This document shows, in pieces, positions 47,212 to 60,344 of a stretch of DNA of 64,000 nucleotides. The DNA is from Pseudorasbora parva (lineage: Eukaryota; Chordata; Actinopteri; Cypriniformes; Gobionidae), in NCBI RefSeq assembly GCF_024679245.1, contig NC_090184.1:17224144-17288143 (forward strand), given 5' to 3'. Within the stretch, counting starts at the first letter, position 1. The number at the start of each line of letters is the position of its first letter. Position numbers and translations under genes: made by a program. The notes below the pieces were generated by a model. The model was not told the origin of the DNA. It searched no databases and worked only from the letters and a program-made list of their open reading frames with translations.

Positions 47212-48188
47212 CTTAAATAATGCGAGCTGAAGTCTTCAGTAGAAGCAGATACCACTGATTAACAACCTCATAGCTCACTGTATCTGAAATCTATTCCATA
47301 TTGCTATGGAGAAAATGAAGTGTTTTTACTGACTGTTGCACTCTATTGTGTCAGTTTAATCACCATTTATTAAGTATGAGTTTTCAATCCAAGTTTTCTG
47401 AACTAGCGACACCAAGCAGAGTGTGGGTGCTAGTATGATGAATACTACATTATGAGTGAGTGGGTTCTTAAGGTGTCACCACAGCAATGTGCATTATTGC
47501 CACAGGACTCCGACATTAGAATGGACTTTGGGGCTCTGTCACTGAATCAGAATATTGCATCAGGTGACCATCTTGTTAGTGCTCTCCGAGATTGAGGCTG
47601 TCAGGAGGACGGCTATCGAGCCCCTCATTAGAGTCCACTCGATCTGCCATGACAGACAACCTCCCACTGCCGGAGACACAGCTCTATGAAGAGCCTGCTG
47701 GTGCAGGGCTCTCTTACTTGTCTCATTTAAGTTTAATTTGACTAGTGGTGTCCAAAGATTCATTATTACATAGTACATACTGATTATATTAACTTAATTT
47801 GAACAGAGATTTCAAACGAGTAAACAAATTAGACAGCGCAGTCACAAAACACACTGAAGGCACCAGCAGAAAACAGATTTTTACATTTTCTTCCAAAAAA
47901 GTTGAGGTCGCCTTAACAACTTTCCCTGTATTTACTAATTCACACAGATGTTCAGAGTCTCTGGGGCATTGCTTGGGTTTTGTGGGTAGTTGCTATGGTT
48001 GTGCTAGGCAGTAGCTTGCTAATTCATCTTAAAAGAGTCCAACCATAAGTTTCTATATTATTCAGATTCATAGATATAAATGAGGTAGGACTTCTCAATG
48101 GAAGTATATGATATAAGATATATTCACACGTTTTATCATCCGAATACTTAAGAAAAATAAAATAAAATGTGGAATCTAGTGCTTGACC
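47212..48188. other. Intron sequence, candidate non-repetitive block
   Basis: 47440-47720 has balanced composition and no repeat hallmark (for example ATTGCATCAGGTGACCATC). No exon recognised. Confidence 0.35.
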
Positions 48189-48590
48189 TTAAAGGAACTG
48201 TATGTAAGAAATATATTTTAATTAATCATTAAATGGCCCTCATTTGTCACTAGACATTAATAAATCATATTCATTTTAAATACTTCTATCACTGAAAGCA
48301 GTAGTCCGGCCAGGATATTGTCATTTAAAAGTTGTTGTTGCAGCCCTCAGCTGATGTTGATGTTGACATGTTGTGTTTTGGCCTGAAGCTCCACCCTCCA
48401 CCTATCGGCCAATCACAAAGTCAGTAGTGTTAGGCATCCGGGTTGCCAGATCTGCTCTAGTTACCACAGCTGCAGCTACAAACGTTCCTGCTGATCCTGC
48501 AGCCTATCTGACAACCCCGAGTCAGGGGGAGAGGGGGGATAGTAATTGCAGTACCAGTTTTGGCCACAATCTTATATACACTTCCTTTAA
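48189..48590. mobile_element. TTAA-flanked MITE
   Basis: TTAA at 48189-48192 and 48587-48590. AAAGGAACTGTATGTAAGA is matched by the complement of CTTATATACACTTCCTTT. 402 bp, non-coding. Confidence 0.78.
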
Positions 48591-48842
48591 ATGTGAGCGG
48601 TATTCATGTCTCATGCACAAGCGCCATTTCTACATCACTTAGAAACACATAAAGATAAGTGCATGTGATGAGCAGGTTGATGTAAAAACAAGAGGGGGAT
48701 CAAGGGTGGACTGGGGCAAAAAAGTGGCCCAGGACTTTCTGGCACAAAGTAGAGATGCACGGTAGGCAGTTATAGCCGTGACTTTAATTATATTCGGGCG
48801 TGTGGCAGTTGAACCAATCAAAAAAAAACAACAACAAAAAAA

Positions 48843-48951
<109 letters not shown>

Positions 48952-51373
48952 TTGTTATATATTGTTGTCTGAAGTGGCCTTCCAGCATTTTTTCCTCTCC
49001 AGTGTGCCATAAGAAAGTAAAATACAGTGCAAGATGACCGATGATGATTCATCTCCCATCACGCCGCATCTCGTTGCAGCTCCTGATAGGCCACTGAGCA
49101 AACCTGTAAGCTATGAGTCCAGCTGTCAGTCTGGAGGCCTAAACGTCTCGTAGATGAGACGGCCTGGGTTATTTGGTTTCGATATTAGTTCTATTTTAAA
49201 ACAGCCAATCATTGTAGCCACAATCATTCGAATACCACTCGGGGAATAGGCATTTAAAAGAGAGACAGATTATGAGATCAGAGAATGATCAGAAATGACA
49301 GCGCGAGATGTTCAGAAGAACCAAAGAGCTAATCTTCTAGAAGCTAAATAACATCCACAGCAAAAAAAGAAGGTAAGAAAAATAGTCTGAAAACTTTGCC
49401 CATTAAATAGATGTGCAAGGCAAGCAGGCAAGTTTTGGGTTTGTTATGGACAATTAAAAATGTAAATGTGCAGGCTGCACTGTTGTGCGGTGGACTTTCA
49501 GTGAATGAATAGAGTCGACGTTTCTTTAATATCGAGGCTCTGTAGTTTGGTTCTTGTATGATTGTTCGGCCTGCTGGTATAAAATGAATTGCACAGTCTG
49601 CCTGAAAAAGACTTGCTCTCTTCACACGCAGTTAAAATGAACGGTTTCATTTCTTCAGGCTTGTCCCAGTCGTGACCCTGACATGCCAGTGTGTAGAGTT
49701 GATTAGCCTGTGATGTGAATGGCTGGTTATTTTATTTGAGCTTTCTTTCTTTTTGCAAAAAAACAAATAAAGTGCAATAGGCATTAATTACTAGTGGGTG
49801 AAATAGCAGCATGTTGAAAAGATGCCAAATTGTGTTTTTTATTACAATTATAAAACTGTAGTAGCCTATTGAGGTAAGGTCAGGTTTACCGATATCTGTT
49901 TTATTTAGGCTATTTATTTATTTTTGTCCCTGTGCATCGATAGGAGATGGAGTTTTGATATTCTAGGGATATACGGTAATATTAGTATTAGCCAATAGAC
50001 TATACTAGTAGGGACTTTAGGCTTTAAATATATTTGCTACATTGGATCGGTATCCTTTCTAGAACAGGCAAGAGCCTCACGGCTCACATCAGCAGCGCCT
50101 TGCATCACCCATAGATCTTTAAACAATCAGCGGATGGCGGGCAGGTGCGGCTTCGAAAATTGGTCAAAAACATTGTTGCAGATGGATGGTGGATGGATTA
50201 TGAGTTTTGTGATGCAGTTGCAGCTTGCTGGTGAAATAACTAAATTCTTGCATCTCTAGCATAAAGCGGCCCGTCACACCCAGCTCGCAACACGCAAACC
50301 CAGCAGCTATCAACACTTATTATCATACAAATTTAAATGCTATTCATACAGAAATATAAATGCTATTTATTAATTAATTTATTTATTTTTGAAATGGTTA
50401 TTAACATTAATGAATGACTGGCATTATTATTTACATTATGATTTGTCTGTTCTGGTGCACATGGCAAATTTTTCCGTACAGGGAAGTTTAATATCACTAA
50501 AGTTGAATACCTCCAAATCAGTCTGTGGTCTGTTTTATGGTGCCTTTCTAGTGGTTATATTATTTGTCATTTCAGGAGCTTGACATTTCCTGCCATTTTA
50601 TGGAATAGAGCTCCAATTGTGGAAAAGAGTATAAAAATGATCATGTTTATGAAAAATACAGCACATTATAATGATTTCTGCAAGGTCACTTGACATCGAG
50701 GAAAATTGGCTTAACATTCTGCTTTGATCACAGGTCACAGCTATTTGAAATTGTATTAATATTTTAGTTTTTCCTGTATTTGTGATCAATAAATGCAGCC
50801 TTCTTTCAAAAAACATAAAAACAAACTTGTGTAAAATAATGCATATGAACTAATTAGCAAATTACATAATTTATTTTAGTATATGACACGTGCCTAACAC
50901 CAGACATTAGACAAAACTGGACACCAGTTTTAGTGTAAGTTTAAAAATAAAATGTAGTTTTATGAATCATTTTCAAATGATTGCAAAAACAATAAAATAA
51001 AAAATAAAAAAACGACAAATACATTATAATCTGAGGAATTAATAAAGGTCAGTTTGCATCCCTGTAAATTAATGTCTGATGTTTAACTTTTTATTTAAAT
51101 TAAACGGTCATAAATAGTGCTGTACTGTCTCGTCATTTTCAACTGCTTATCTTACCTTGGCTCGCATTCGTCAAGCATTAAAAAGTGTCGTACTGATCGA
51201 TTTCTGTAGACCCTAAATCTTGCCTCCTTTTACTTGATTGAATATCTCAAACATTCTGACACTGATGAGTGCTTTAAGACGCTGCGCTGTGACTGAGCAC
51301 AATAAATAGATTAGAGTTGTTGCCACAAGTGGGCAGCATGGACCATTCGTCTGGGCTGATGGAAGGATACGTA
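48952..51373. other. Intron sequence without recognised features
   Basis: 2.4 kb with ordinary AT-rich composition. Frames at 49625-49344 and 50389-50583 show no motif. No element ends recognised. Confidence 0.35.
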
Positions 51374-52306
51374 CATTTTCTATAATTCATTCTTCAAATA
51401 TTTTTTATTCTTCATATATTTTTTATTCTTCATAATGTAATAATAAAAATTGATTGATTTTGATTGATTTTGGCATACAGCTCATGAAAACCCAAAATTC
51501 CCAAAATCTCAAAAAATTAGCATATCATGAAAAGGTTCTCTAAACAAGCTATTAACCTAATCATCTGAATCAACTAATTAACTCTAAACACCTGCAAAAG
51601 ATTCCTTAGGCTTTTAAAAACTCCCAGCCTGGCTCATTACTCAAAACCACAATCATGGGTAAGACTGCCGACCTGACTGCTGTCCAGAAGGCCATCATTG
51701 ACACCCTCAAGCGAGAGGATAAGACACAGAAAGAAATTTCTGAACGAATAGACTGTTCCCAGAGTGCTGTATCAAGGCACCTCAGTGGGAAGTCTGTGAG
51801 AAGGAAAAGGTGTGGCAAAAAAACGCTGCACAACGAGAAGAGGTGACCGGACCCTGAGTAAGATTGTGGAGCAGGACCGATTCCAGACCTTGGGGGACCT
51901 GCGGAAGCAGTGGACTGAGTCTGGAGTAGAAACATCCAGAGCCACCGTGCACAGGTGTGTGCAGGAAATGGGCTACAGGTGCTGCATTCCCCAGGTCATG
52001 CCACTTTGGGCTACAAAGAAGGAGCACTGGACTGTTGGACAAATTTTGCATGTCATTCAGAAATCAAGGTGCCAGAGTCTGGAGGAAGACTGGGGAGAAG
52101 GAAATGTCAAAATGCCTGAAGTCCAGTGTCAAGAATTTTGGGTTTTCATGAGCTGTATGCCAAAATCATCAGTATTAAAACAATAAAATACCCAAAATAT
52201 TTCAGTTGATGTGCAATAATTCTAAAATATATGAAAGTTTAATTTTTATCATTACATTATGGAAAATAATGAACTTTATCACAATATGCAATGTTTTTGA
52301 GAAGGA

Positions 52307-52308
<2 letters not shown>
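51374..52308 (+). mobile_element. Internally deleted Tc1/mariner element
   Basis: The right end (TTCATGAGCTGTATGCCAAA through TGAGAAGGACC, then TA) is inverted at the left (TTTTGGCATACAGCTCATGA near 51470-51490), giving ends of roughly 170-200 bases, with the left outer part eroded. Between them lies a transposase N terminus joined directly to the right end. Confidence 0.8.
51655..52140 (+). pseudogene. Tc1 transposase remnant: DNA-binding domain without catalytic core
   Basis: MGKTADLTAVQKAIIDTLKR at 51655 begins a paired-like helix-turn-helix (KEISERIDCSQSAVSRHL). A frameshift near 51820 moves the reading to 51812-52186, with a second helix-turn-helix (LSKIVEQDRF through ETSRATVHRCVQ). A fragment downstream of the first catalytic block (NQGARVWRKTGEKEM, another frame) follows, then the right end. 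All three catalytic acidic blocks are lost or broken. This is a typical path to a non-autonomous element. Confidence 0.8.

Positions 52309-52372
<64 letters not shown>
52309..52372. repeat. (TA)n microsatellite at a Tc1 terminus
   Basis: About 32 TA units starting exactly at the element's TA target site. Confidence 0.96.
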
Positions 52373-52375
<3 letters not shown>

Positions 52376-52494
52376 CAGTGTATATATATAAACTCACGTT
52401 GCTCCAGATAGACAGCACGCCCCTGAGATTGATGTAAAAATGAAAAAAATGTAAAAAAAAAAATTTGCAATATGCATATGCAATTGGCATCCAT

Positions 52495-53161
52495 TAGTGT
52501 TAGTCAAGACCACCTAATCCGAGACCAAGTTGAGATCAGTGCGTCGAGTCCAAGACAAGACGAGACCGAGTCAAGACCAAACCAGCACTCCTTAAATTCA
52601 TAAAGATCATAAAGACAAATCAAATTAAATCCTTAGCAACAAAATGTATCTTTGCACTGCAGAGGTACAGAAGATGCATCTAAATTGGTAAATCACAAAT
52701 GCTGAAAAAAATGCTGAAAATAAAGTTTTTGAAAACAAAAACTGAAGATTATGTTTTCCGTCATTCTCAAAACAGCTCTCTCTTGATATTGCTTAATTAT
52801 ATCACGTTATATAAAAAAAGATCAAGACAAGTACTTTTTTGCAACAATATCTTGAATTTTGTGAGCATTTGCATGCATTTTGGTGACATTTGGACACAAT
52901 CCCTCATTCATCTCAGAATCGACGCAATAAATAAATCAAATTAGAAATTAGTTATTGATTGCATCTGAAGCAGCTAGTTTTACATCCAATCACACTATTG
53001 ATGTTAATAAAGAAATCATACAATGCATTGGCAATTTAGCAATATCCCAGCAGTTGTGGTCTTGAGATAAAATCCTGAGTACTCCAAGTCTGAGACCGAG
53101 ACAAGACCGAGTACAAAAGTGGTCCTCAAGACCAAGACCGGTCTCGAGTACTACAACACTA
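52495..53161. mobile_element. hAT-like element rich in CAAGACCGAG motifs
   Basis: TAGTGTT at the left and AACACTA at the right are bracketed by GCATCCAT (52487-52494) and GCATCCAA (53162-53169), 7 of 8 matching. The subterminal regions carry many repeats of AAGACC/GAGACC, likely transposase sites. 667 bp, non-coding. Confidence 0.78.
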
Positions 53162-53169
53162 GCATCCAA

Positions 53170-55966
53170 TATTAATTCTGTAGACACACATAGAGCAACT
53201 CAATAGCATTAATAGCTTTACAATGTGCATCCATATACATAAACCGCAAAATAGGCATTATGAAATAATGCTCTTCAACTAACAAACCAGCATACCATTA
53301 GTTATTTTGGTAATACCGTAAATCAGCGGTATACTTATCCAGGGTGCAAACCATCACCCCCAAGTAGGGATGTAATGCATAAGGGGGCCCGCCACATCAG
53401 GCCAAATCCTCCCTCCCCTCCACTCCCTACTCTGGGGGTCAAAATACAGACTCACTTTTTTTAAAAGATATTTTGTAGAACTAAATTGATATGAACACAT
53501 CACTGTCAGCACACTCTTCTTCCCAGAGCACTGACAGTCTGCTCAACTGCATATCTTGCCTACGTCCTTTTTTTTTAAAAAAAAAGGAAAGTCTACAGTG
53601 TACATGTCAGGTACTTCACTAATGTTGTCGAAAAGTTGAAGTTTGGGAAGGAATGCCGCCACACAATGCACTGGGATCTCCCGTCTGGCTTTGCTCAAAC
53701 TCTCAAATGAATCTGTTTTGTAAGCGTCTCAAGAGCTTCCCTTGGCTTTAAAATCCACCTGATACATGTACACCCAGAGCAACCCGCCGGGAACTTCAAA
53801 TTTCACCTATGTAGAGCTTCGTATTTTATATTCTGTATTCTCAGCTTCTCACACACAATGTGAATCATTCCACATGGGACATGGAGAAACGGAGACGTAG
53901 AGGAAACTGCCTCCATACCTCCAGGAAATCTTATATATTGACTTTATTCTATTTTGAATTCACAAGCCCAAGCTTCCCTGTGGGTTATAAGGAGAGAGGT
54001 GAAATGTATCCCCATACTTCAGTTTCGAATGACAACTAAATATTATTGGTGCATGCTGGGAAATTGCAGCCAGGAGCTTTTGCAATAGCTTTAAAATGAT
54101 CAACCCCCTAATGTGATTGTTTCATAACTCAAAGGTTTCCTACTTTTACAGATTCACAGACACCACACCCAGAATGTTTGCCAACCCAAGCACCTCCAAA
54201 TCAATCACCTCCAAATCAATATTATAGCTTTAATTAATAACTATAACGACCCTAATAAGACTTTATAACAAATTACAATGCATATTAATAATTGGACAGT
54301 ATTTTCATACTCAGATATGAATGTGAACTTACATCTGATTTAAATTAATATAAATGCTTATTATGAACTACTGCTCTAATAATGATTATATGATTATTTA
54401 TAAAAATAAATGGAAATTGTAGCAAGATTTCATATATTTCATAAATCACATTATTTGGTATCACGTCCTTATCGTGGATTCACGCCACTACTGCCCGACA
54501 GAGAGTTTGTTTAATGGTTTTACACTCCAGAGCCAGCGTAAGATTTGTTTCTCTGTGATTGTGTGGGGATTCTCACATTCTTCACACTGCACCCCTCTCA
54601 GTACAAATCGATATGAGAATTTTTGTGCATTTTCTCCTTTAAAGTTTTTTAAAATCCGTTTTTATCCTGGAAATACTCTGTGGGTTTACGCTGAAAATTG
54701 CTGCAATTTGTCTTCAATTATCTGATCATTTTGAAAGTTTCATGTGCTCACTAGGGATAGGTACCTCCTTTTCTATGCCAAGTGTTGGATAATTTTCTTA
54801 ACTTTTCTTTTAAGTTTCTACCTGCAGGATTTTCAGCATTAGTTCCCTTTCCAGTGGAACTAAATGTTGTGTCATGGCTCGCGCAAAGTGTTCCTATAGC
54901 GTCAAAACCATGGTGCTGCGTCTCGCTCTGGGTTATAGACGTTTCCATGTTTTATGGGGATATAATATAGATATAATGATTTTTACACTGTACAAACTGT
55001 AAATTCCAGTTCCCATCACAACTTTCTGCATTTTTACGTTTTCAAAAACCATTGCTTAGTGTGATTTCTAAGCTGTTTTCATCATGGGGTCCAAAAAAAA
55101 AAAAAAAAAAGTTTAGCAAATTTTGGTATCTATAGGCAGTTTCCCATACATCATTGATTTATTTGTGGGGCCATGACACATACAAATTTCAGTGCTTCCC
55201 ATTCATTAACTAGACTGTGGCGGCCAACAAATATATTTAAACTTCTCATAATAACATAAAATGGTGTTTTATGTTATTTATGTTTTATCAGAGTTTTGCT
55301 GAGTAAAGCTCAATTTTAAATTGAACATTGGTCTGTGGAGTCTGCTCTGTATTTTCCACTGCACAAGAGGCGTGATCAACAGGCATTATTAGAATAACTC
55401 TGTACTCAATTGGATAGTCTATCAACCAATCAGACCACAAGGGGGCGTGATCAACGGGCAACGACCCATCATTTCTCTATCTGTCATCCTGTTAAACCCA
55501 CCAATAACACGCCAGGTGAATAAGTCAGTCTGCGATTGTTTCCTGAAAAAGTGTAACAGAAGCAGTAAAAAAAGAATATACCGGTTTCCAGACTGAGTTG
55601 ACAAGTAAAATAAAATCCCCAGCAGATCAGGCTGGGTTTACCCTAGTCTAGAGTTTAGCACCATTGCTGTCAAACAAACTAAAGTCGAAATTGTGATGTA
55701 AGGGTGGTCCGCCCACTGTGGTTTAGGCTGAACGACTAAAGAAACTTTATTAGCAAGATGGTAGGAAACTGTCTGATTCTGGCCTATTTCCACCCATGCA
55801 GTTACAATAGCAAAATATGTGGGGGAGCGTTGCTATAGTGTGACGATATTGTATTGCAATAGTTAGCACTTCAAAGTTAATACCAAATCAGAACTAGTTA
55901 ACACATCATCAATCTTGTCAAAAACAAAATCTTGTTATGGTTACACTTAAAATAGTTACATAAGAG
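53170..55966. other. Intron sequence without recognised elements
   Basis: 2.8 kb of low repeat content apart from an A-run near 55095. No exon with splice signals and family similarity. Confidence 0.35.
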
Positions 55967-56075
55967 ATGGATGAGATGATAAAAACTCATACCATTGATC
56001 GTACCCAACATATGTTCCCTGAGAGGTATGAAGGGAGAGAGAAAGAGATGGGGAGAGAGACAAAAAGCAGGCCAC

Positions 56076-56424
56076 AAGAAGAAAGACACAAAATCAAGAG
56101 CAGAGAGAAAGAAGAAGAGCCAAAGAGCAGGCCCCAAGAAGAGAGAGCCACAGAATCAAGAGCAGAGAGAAAAGAAGAAGAGAAAAAGAGCAGGCCCCAA
56201 GAAGAGAGAGCCACAGAGAGAAAGAAGAAGAGCCAAAGAGCAGGCCCCAAGAAGAGAGAGCCACAGAATCAAGAGCAGAGAGAAAAGAAGAAGAGAAAAA
56301 GAGCAGGCCCCAAGAAGAGGGAGCCACAGAGAGAAAGAAGAAGAGAAAAAGAGCAGGCCCCAAGAAGAGAGAGCCACAGAATCAAGAGCAGAGAGAGAAG
56401 AAGAAGAGAAAAAGAGCAAGCCCC
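56076..56424. repeat. Purine-rich minisatellite with alternating 63/50-bp units
   Basis: Units ending in CAGGCCCC measure 60 (56076-56135), 63 (56136-56198), 50 (56199-56248), 63 (56249-56311), 50 (56312-56361) and 63 (56362-56424). The 50-mer is the 63-mer lacking ATCAAGAGCAGAG or equivalent. This gives a 113-bp higher-order period. The plus strand is almost entirely A and G. Long Lys/Arg/Glu/Gln frames cross it in more than one phase. Confidence 0.92.
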
Positions 56425-56572
56425 AAGAAGAGAGAGACAGAGAATAACAGACAGATTACCAGTTACAATATTCTTTTATCAATTTCTTGACCATGTAACT
56501 AAATCCAAATTGAGACATTCAAACTGACCAACCCGATAATTAAAACTTCCCCCACTGTAGTAAAGGTGTGAT

Positions 56573-57746
56573 CAGAGCCGGATTAAATAAATGGACTACA
56601 GTAGGCAGGCTGTTTTTTGGGCCCCCTCCGTCGATGTTATTTATGAATTGAAATCTGAAACCAAAAGTTCCTAATAAAAGTTAATTCACATTTCATATAG
56701 TCTAGTATTTGGTTACAAATTGGTTATGTTGTATATTTTTTGATATTTATTATTTATACGTCATTACACGGCTCTATTAAATGCTGTTAAATTATTCCTC
56801 ATTCATTGGGAGTGTTATTGTTAAGGCAGTAGTACCAGTAAATAACCAATAGGTGTCAGTAAACTATGTAAACAAATAAATTTATCTTATTTGCTCCTAT
56901 TTAATCAACACATTTAATTAATATTTTCTGCAAAATACAACAGCTTACAACATTTATAAGTGTTGTAATTAAGAACAAGAAGGCAAACATGACCCCTTTA
57001 CATTCATCAAGACCATCCATTTAGAAACTGCCTTACAATAAATAATAATAAATATAAGGATGGACGCAACTCGGCCGTCGTCATTATGGCTTCGCCCACC
57101 AACTCTATACACGATGTGATTGGCCCAGCAAGAGTTAGGTGAATACAGCTCAGAAGGTTATTGAGAGTTGCTAGACGACACTCGCGGGCAGATTAGATTT
57201 GCTGCCGCTAGGGTGCGTCTAGATTTCTAGGCTACCAACTGGTACCACATTGTGCCAAACTTTGTGTACTGGGAATATTTTCTGCCGCATCTTCGAGCCG
57301 TGTCTCCGGGCCTGGCTCGGCCTCTGGCTCTGCTGACTCGAGCAGTTTCACAGAAACTTCTGTAAAGCCCAGCGCTGTCTCTTCTTTTGTTCCTCTTAAT
57401 TTTTCTTCTTTTTACATTTTGCCGCACCCGAAAGCATCTTGAATTTTAACCTACTCAAAACACACCTGCCTGCTAGCTTTGTTGTCCCGCTCTGACCGCC
57501 ACTGACGTCTCCTCGGACTTAACTGGCTGGCGTTAATGTAACGTGATTTAACAGTCTGGTTAAGATAAATATCGTCACTATTTTTAGTTAATTAATAAAT
57601 ATTGAAATAAATTGTAGATAGGACATTTGTACATTTAATTTAATTTTTATTTTATTATTATTATTTTTGTCCCTCTGTCTGGGCCCCATCCTTCCAATCG
57701 GGCCCTAGGCACGTGCCTAGTTTGCCTTTGCGTTAATCCAGCTCTG
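56573..57746. mobile_element. hAT-like element (CAGAGCCGGATTAA ends) carrying a piece of another hAT
   Basis: CAGAGCCGGATTAA and the complement of TTAATCCAGCTCTG form the ends. The duplication GGTGTGAT is exact at 56565-56572 and 57747-57754. GGGCCC-rich subterminal blocks lie at both sides. The block 57076-57236 comes from a different hAT in reverse. No transposase. Confidence 0.85.
57076..57236 (-). mobile_element. Reversed fragment of the 26296-28482 hAT, lacking the inner insertion
   Basis: Read on the minus strand from 57236 it begins TAGCCTAGAAATCTAGACGC and follows 26296-26440 closely, then continues into sequence that in the other copy lies beyond 28105 (CATAATGACGGC). It therefore represents the state before the 26441-28097 element inserted. 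Confidence 0.8.
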
Positions 57747-58065
57747 GGTGTGATACACATTTTGGCCTACAGGCCTTGGGGACTATCAAATGGCCCGCGT
57801 GGTAAGATGTGGGTTGAAACAATGAAGCAAAATGTCTTTGTTCATTTTCAAATATCTTTGATTATTTTCAATCCTACAGTGATACGATTTTGTGTCCTTA
57901 TCAGAAGACTGTTTGTGCTGTGCAAACAGAAGTGCATACTTCGCTCACGTGATCAGTACCTGATCAGCTCAGTAGGTTCAATTGTCAATACCGGTTCACA
58001 GTAAGTAATGTAGTGTAATGTAGACCGATACACTATATCAGAACAGAAAACAGGTTTGAGCCCCT
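57747..58065. other. No feature seen
   Basis: Short intron segment between two elements, beginning with the hAT target duplication. Confidence 0.4.
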
Positions 58066-59603
58066 TTAAAGGTGCCCTAGAATGAGTTAAAACAATGTTT
58101 AATTGATATCTACATAGAGGGTATGTTACTTATTTAAGGGCAAAAATTGTCCAGATACAGTTTTTCAGGTCCATTTACAACCCTATAAATTGTCCCTAGG
58201 ATGTAATGCTCTGTTTTAGCCTTATTTGGAGAGTCATGAATATTAATGTTGAGCTCTGCTCTGATTGGCTTATTTCAGCAGCTCACAGCTCAGCTCAGTT
58301 CAGCGAAGCGGCTCGTGAGTCCTGACCGTCCCGACAGAACGCAGACCGACTGAATGACACTTTAAGCGGAACATCTCAAATGGAGATTGCTGAAATGCAG
58401 CTTACTTGTTTATTGGTGTTTTCAGATCATCTGCGCTCGAGAGAGAGCTTGCGTGCATATGGTTGCCAGATTGTACATGTTTAGGTAAAACACCGGATAG
58501 TATACGTGTTCTTTTCACAGAAAAGCTCTGATTGGGGGATTTAAATGACTGAAATCTGGCCACCACAAGCACAAACTCTCTTCTTTCCCTCAGACAAAAC
58601 CAAAACCAGTGGTTTTTGTTCAAGTTTTTATTTTTTAAACTACATTTTAGACTCGTCTTTTTTCGTCAACGATATTAAATGTTAATATAACATTAGTCAC
58701 AATGTAGGCTACGCAGTGACTGTGATGTACTCTAAAATACAAGCATGCAAAAACATCATACTTAAGTTCTCAAAAATATAAATATATACATTTTTACAAA
58801 ATGAATAGCCTTGTCAAATGAAATCGTTTTAACTTATACGTTTGCAAGAAGGATCGAGTGAACGATCTGTAAGTAATGTATCTATGGTTGTATTTTGTAA
58901 TACAAAATAATATGAACCTTTGTCATTAGACACACTATTTAGTTTTGTATGGTACTTGGAGTTTCCTACTGTTACTGTACTAGCATCTTCCATTATCTAG
59001 ACAATGCTGTCTCGAAGAAATTTTCAATTTAATCAGAAATTGTTTAAACAGTCAATAAGTGGAGAATGAGTGGACTGCTTGCATGAATAAGGTTGTAATG
59101 GCCACTTTATTCAGTTCAAGACGCTGAGCGAAGCTTGCTTGAAATGGTCCAAACAAACGAACGATCTTGAATTAACGATTATAATGTATCCAATTATAAA
59201 CATCAACCATGACTGTTGACATTTTTTATCTGTGGGCAGGGTTTGAAAAGTCCTCATGTCCCCTGCACAGCCTGGAACATGACATTTGTGTCCATGATCT
59301 GCCTTTGTTATCCTCGTGTGACGCTTGTTTTCTCAATGATTCGGCTCCATCAGTTCCGCCTGACAATGAACATGTTCGGATGTATGCAAATGTTGTGGGC
59401 GTACATATTAATGATCCCAGCGATTGCGTCATGGTTGATGTTGATAATCACTTATTTTTCCATGGTGTTTTTCATGCATGAGATTTACATCTGAAGTAGG
59501 AGGCAATGGTGTTTGAGACTCACAGTATGTGATGTCCGTGTACTGAACTCTTATTATTTCACTGTCAAGGTCAATTCAATTTTTCATTCTAAGGCACCTT
59601 TAA
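58066..59603. mobile_element. TTAA-flanked element, 1.5 kb
   Basis: TTAA at 58066-58069 and 59600-59603 with ends AAAGGTGCCCTAGAATGA and the complement of TCATTCTAAGGCACCTTT. TTAA targets and these ends fit piggyBac-like non-autonomous elements. Interior frames (59209-59494) are not recognisable as transposase. Confidence 0.75.
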
Positions 59604-59858
59604 AGTTCAGGTACAAGTCAATGCCTTTTATGTTCAATTTGCACACTGAATATGGGTTGGATCTCTTAATTTTTGAACTCACAAAGTGCACTAGACTGAC
59701 AAATTTAACTTTTAAATTCTCTTACGGGGGAACGTGGCACTGGACCCCCCTAGAGTGACAGAGGTCCACCCACTGCAGTTTTCACAAAATCCTGTCGGAA
59801 ACACTGCCAAGACATTTGTTCCCCACAACGTAGGGTTTACCAGGACCACACACACATA

Positions 59859-60344
59859 AGCCGCTTTTCCACTACTGGGCCAAACCATTCTCTTTGCTTA
59901 ATCGTTCCATTTTGTGGAAATCAGGGCCATCCTGAACACATACGGTTACATTTTCCACTGTGATAATGGTTAATAATGGCGGATAATGGTCGTTCTTTGT
60001 AAGGTAATATAAATGTGCCAGTCGGTCCCTTGGTAACGCAACGTTTTACTGATGATATGAGATGTGAATAGAGACTGCATTATGGTGTATGATCAGATTT
60101 TTATTTTTTATTTTATTAATTATAGCCAGCTACAGAGAAACTGTTAGCCAGGTCAACATACAAGTGACCAATCCTGAGTGGCAAAATCACTAAATGCATT
60201 CTACCAGCATGGTTCAACATGGTTAGCCAACCGTGCAGAGAATACTGGGCCGAGAATGGTGTTTAATTCAACCAGACTCAAGTAGAAACATAACTGGAAC
60301 CATTCCTTACCATTCTTATTCGGGCCAACAGTGGAAAAGCAGCT
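59859..60344. mobile_element. MITE with AGCCGCTTTTCCACT ends
   Basis: AGCCGCTTTTCCACTACTGG at the left is an imperfect inverse of CCAACAGTGGAAAAGCAGCT at the right. ACACA occurs on both sides but the true target duplication is unclear. 486 bp. Confidence 0.65.

Noticed and set aside
55967..56527. 186-residue Glu/Lys/Arg-rich open frame, with overlapping long frames on both strands
   Set aside because: It is produced by the stop-free purine-rich minisatellite. Unit lengths of 63 and 50 do not keep one frame, and no domain, splice support or unique flanking coding sequence is seen.
59209..59494. Hydrophobic 92-residue frame inside a TTAA element
   Set aside because: It overlaps another frame of similar length, has no recognised family, and lies wholly within a non-autonomous element.
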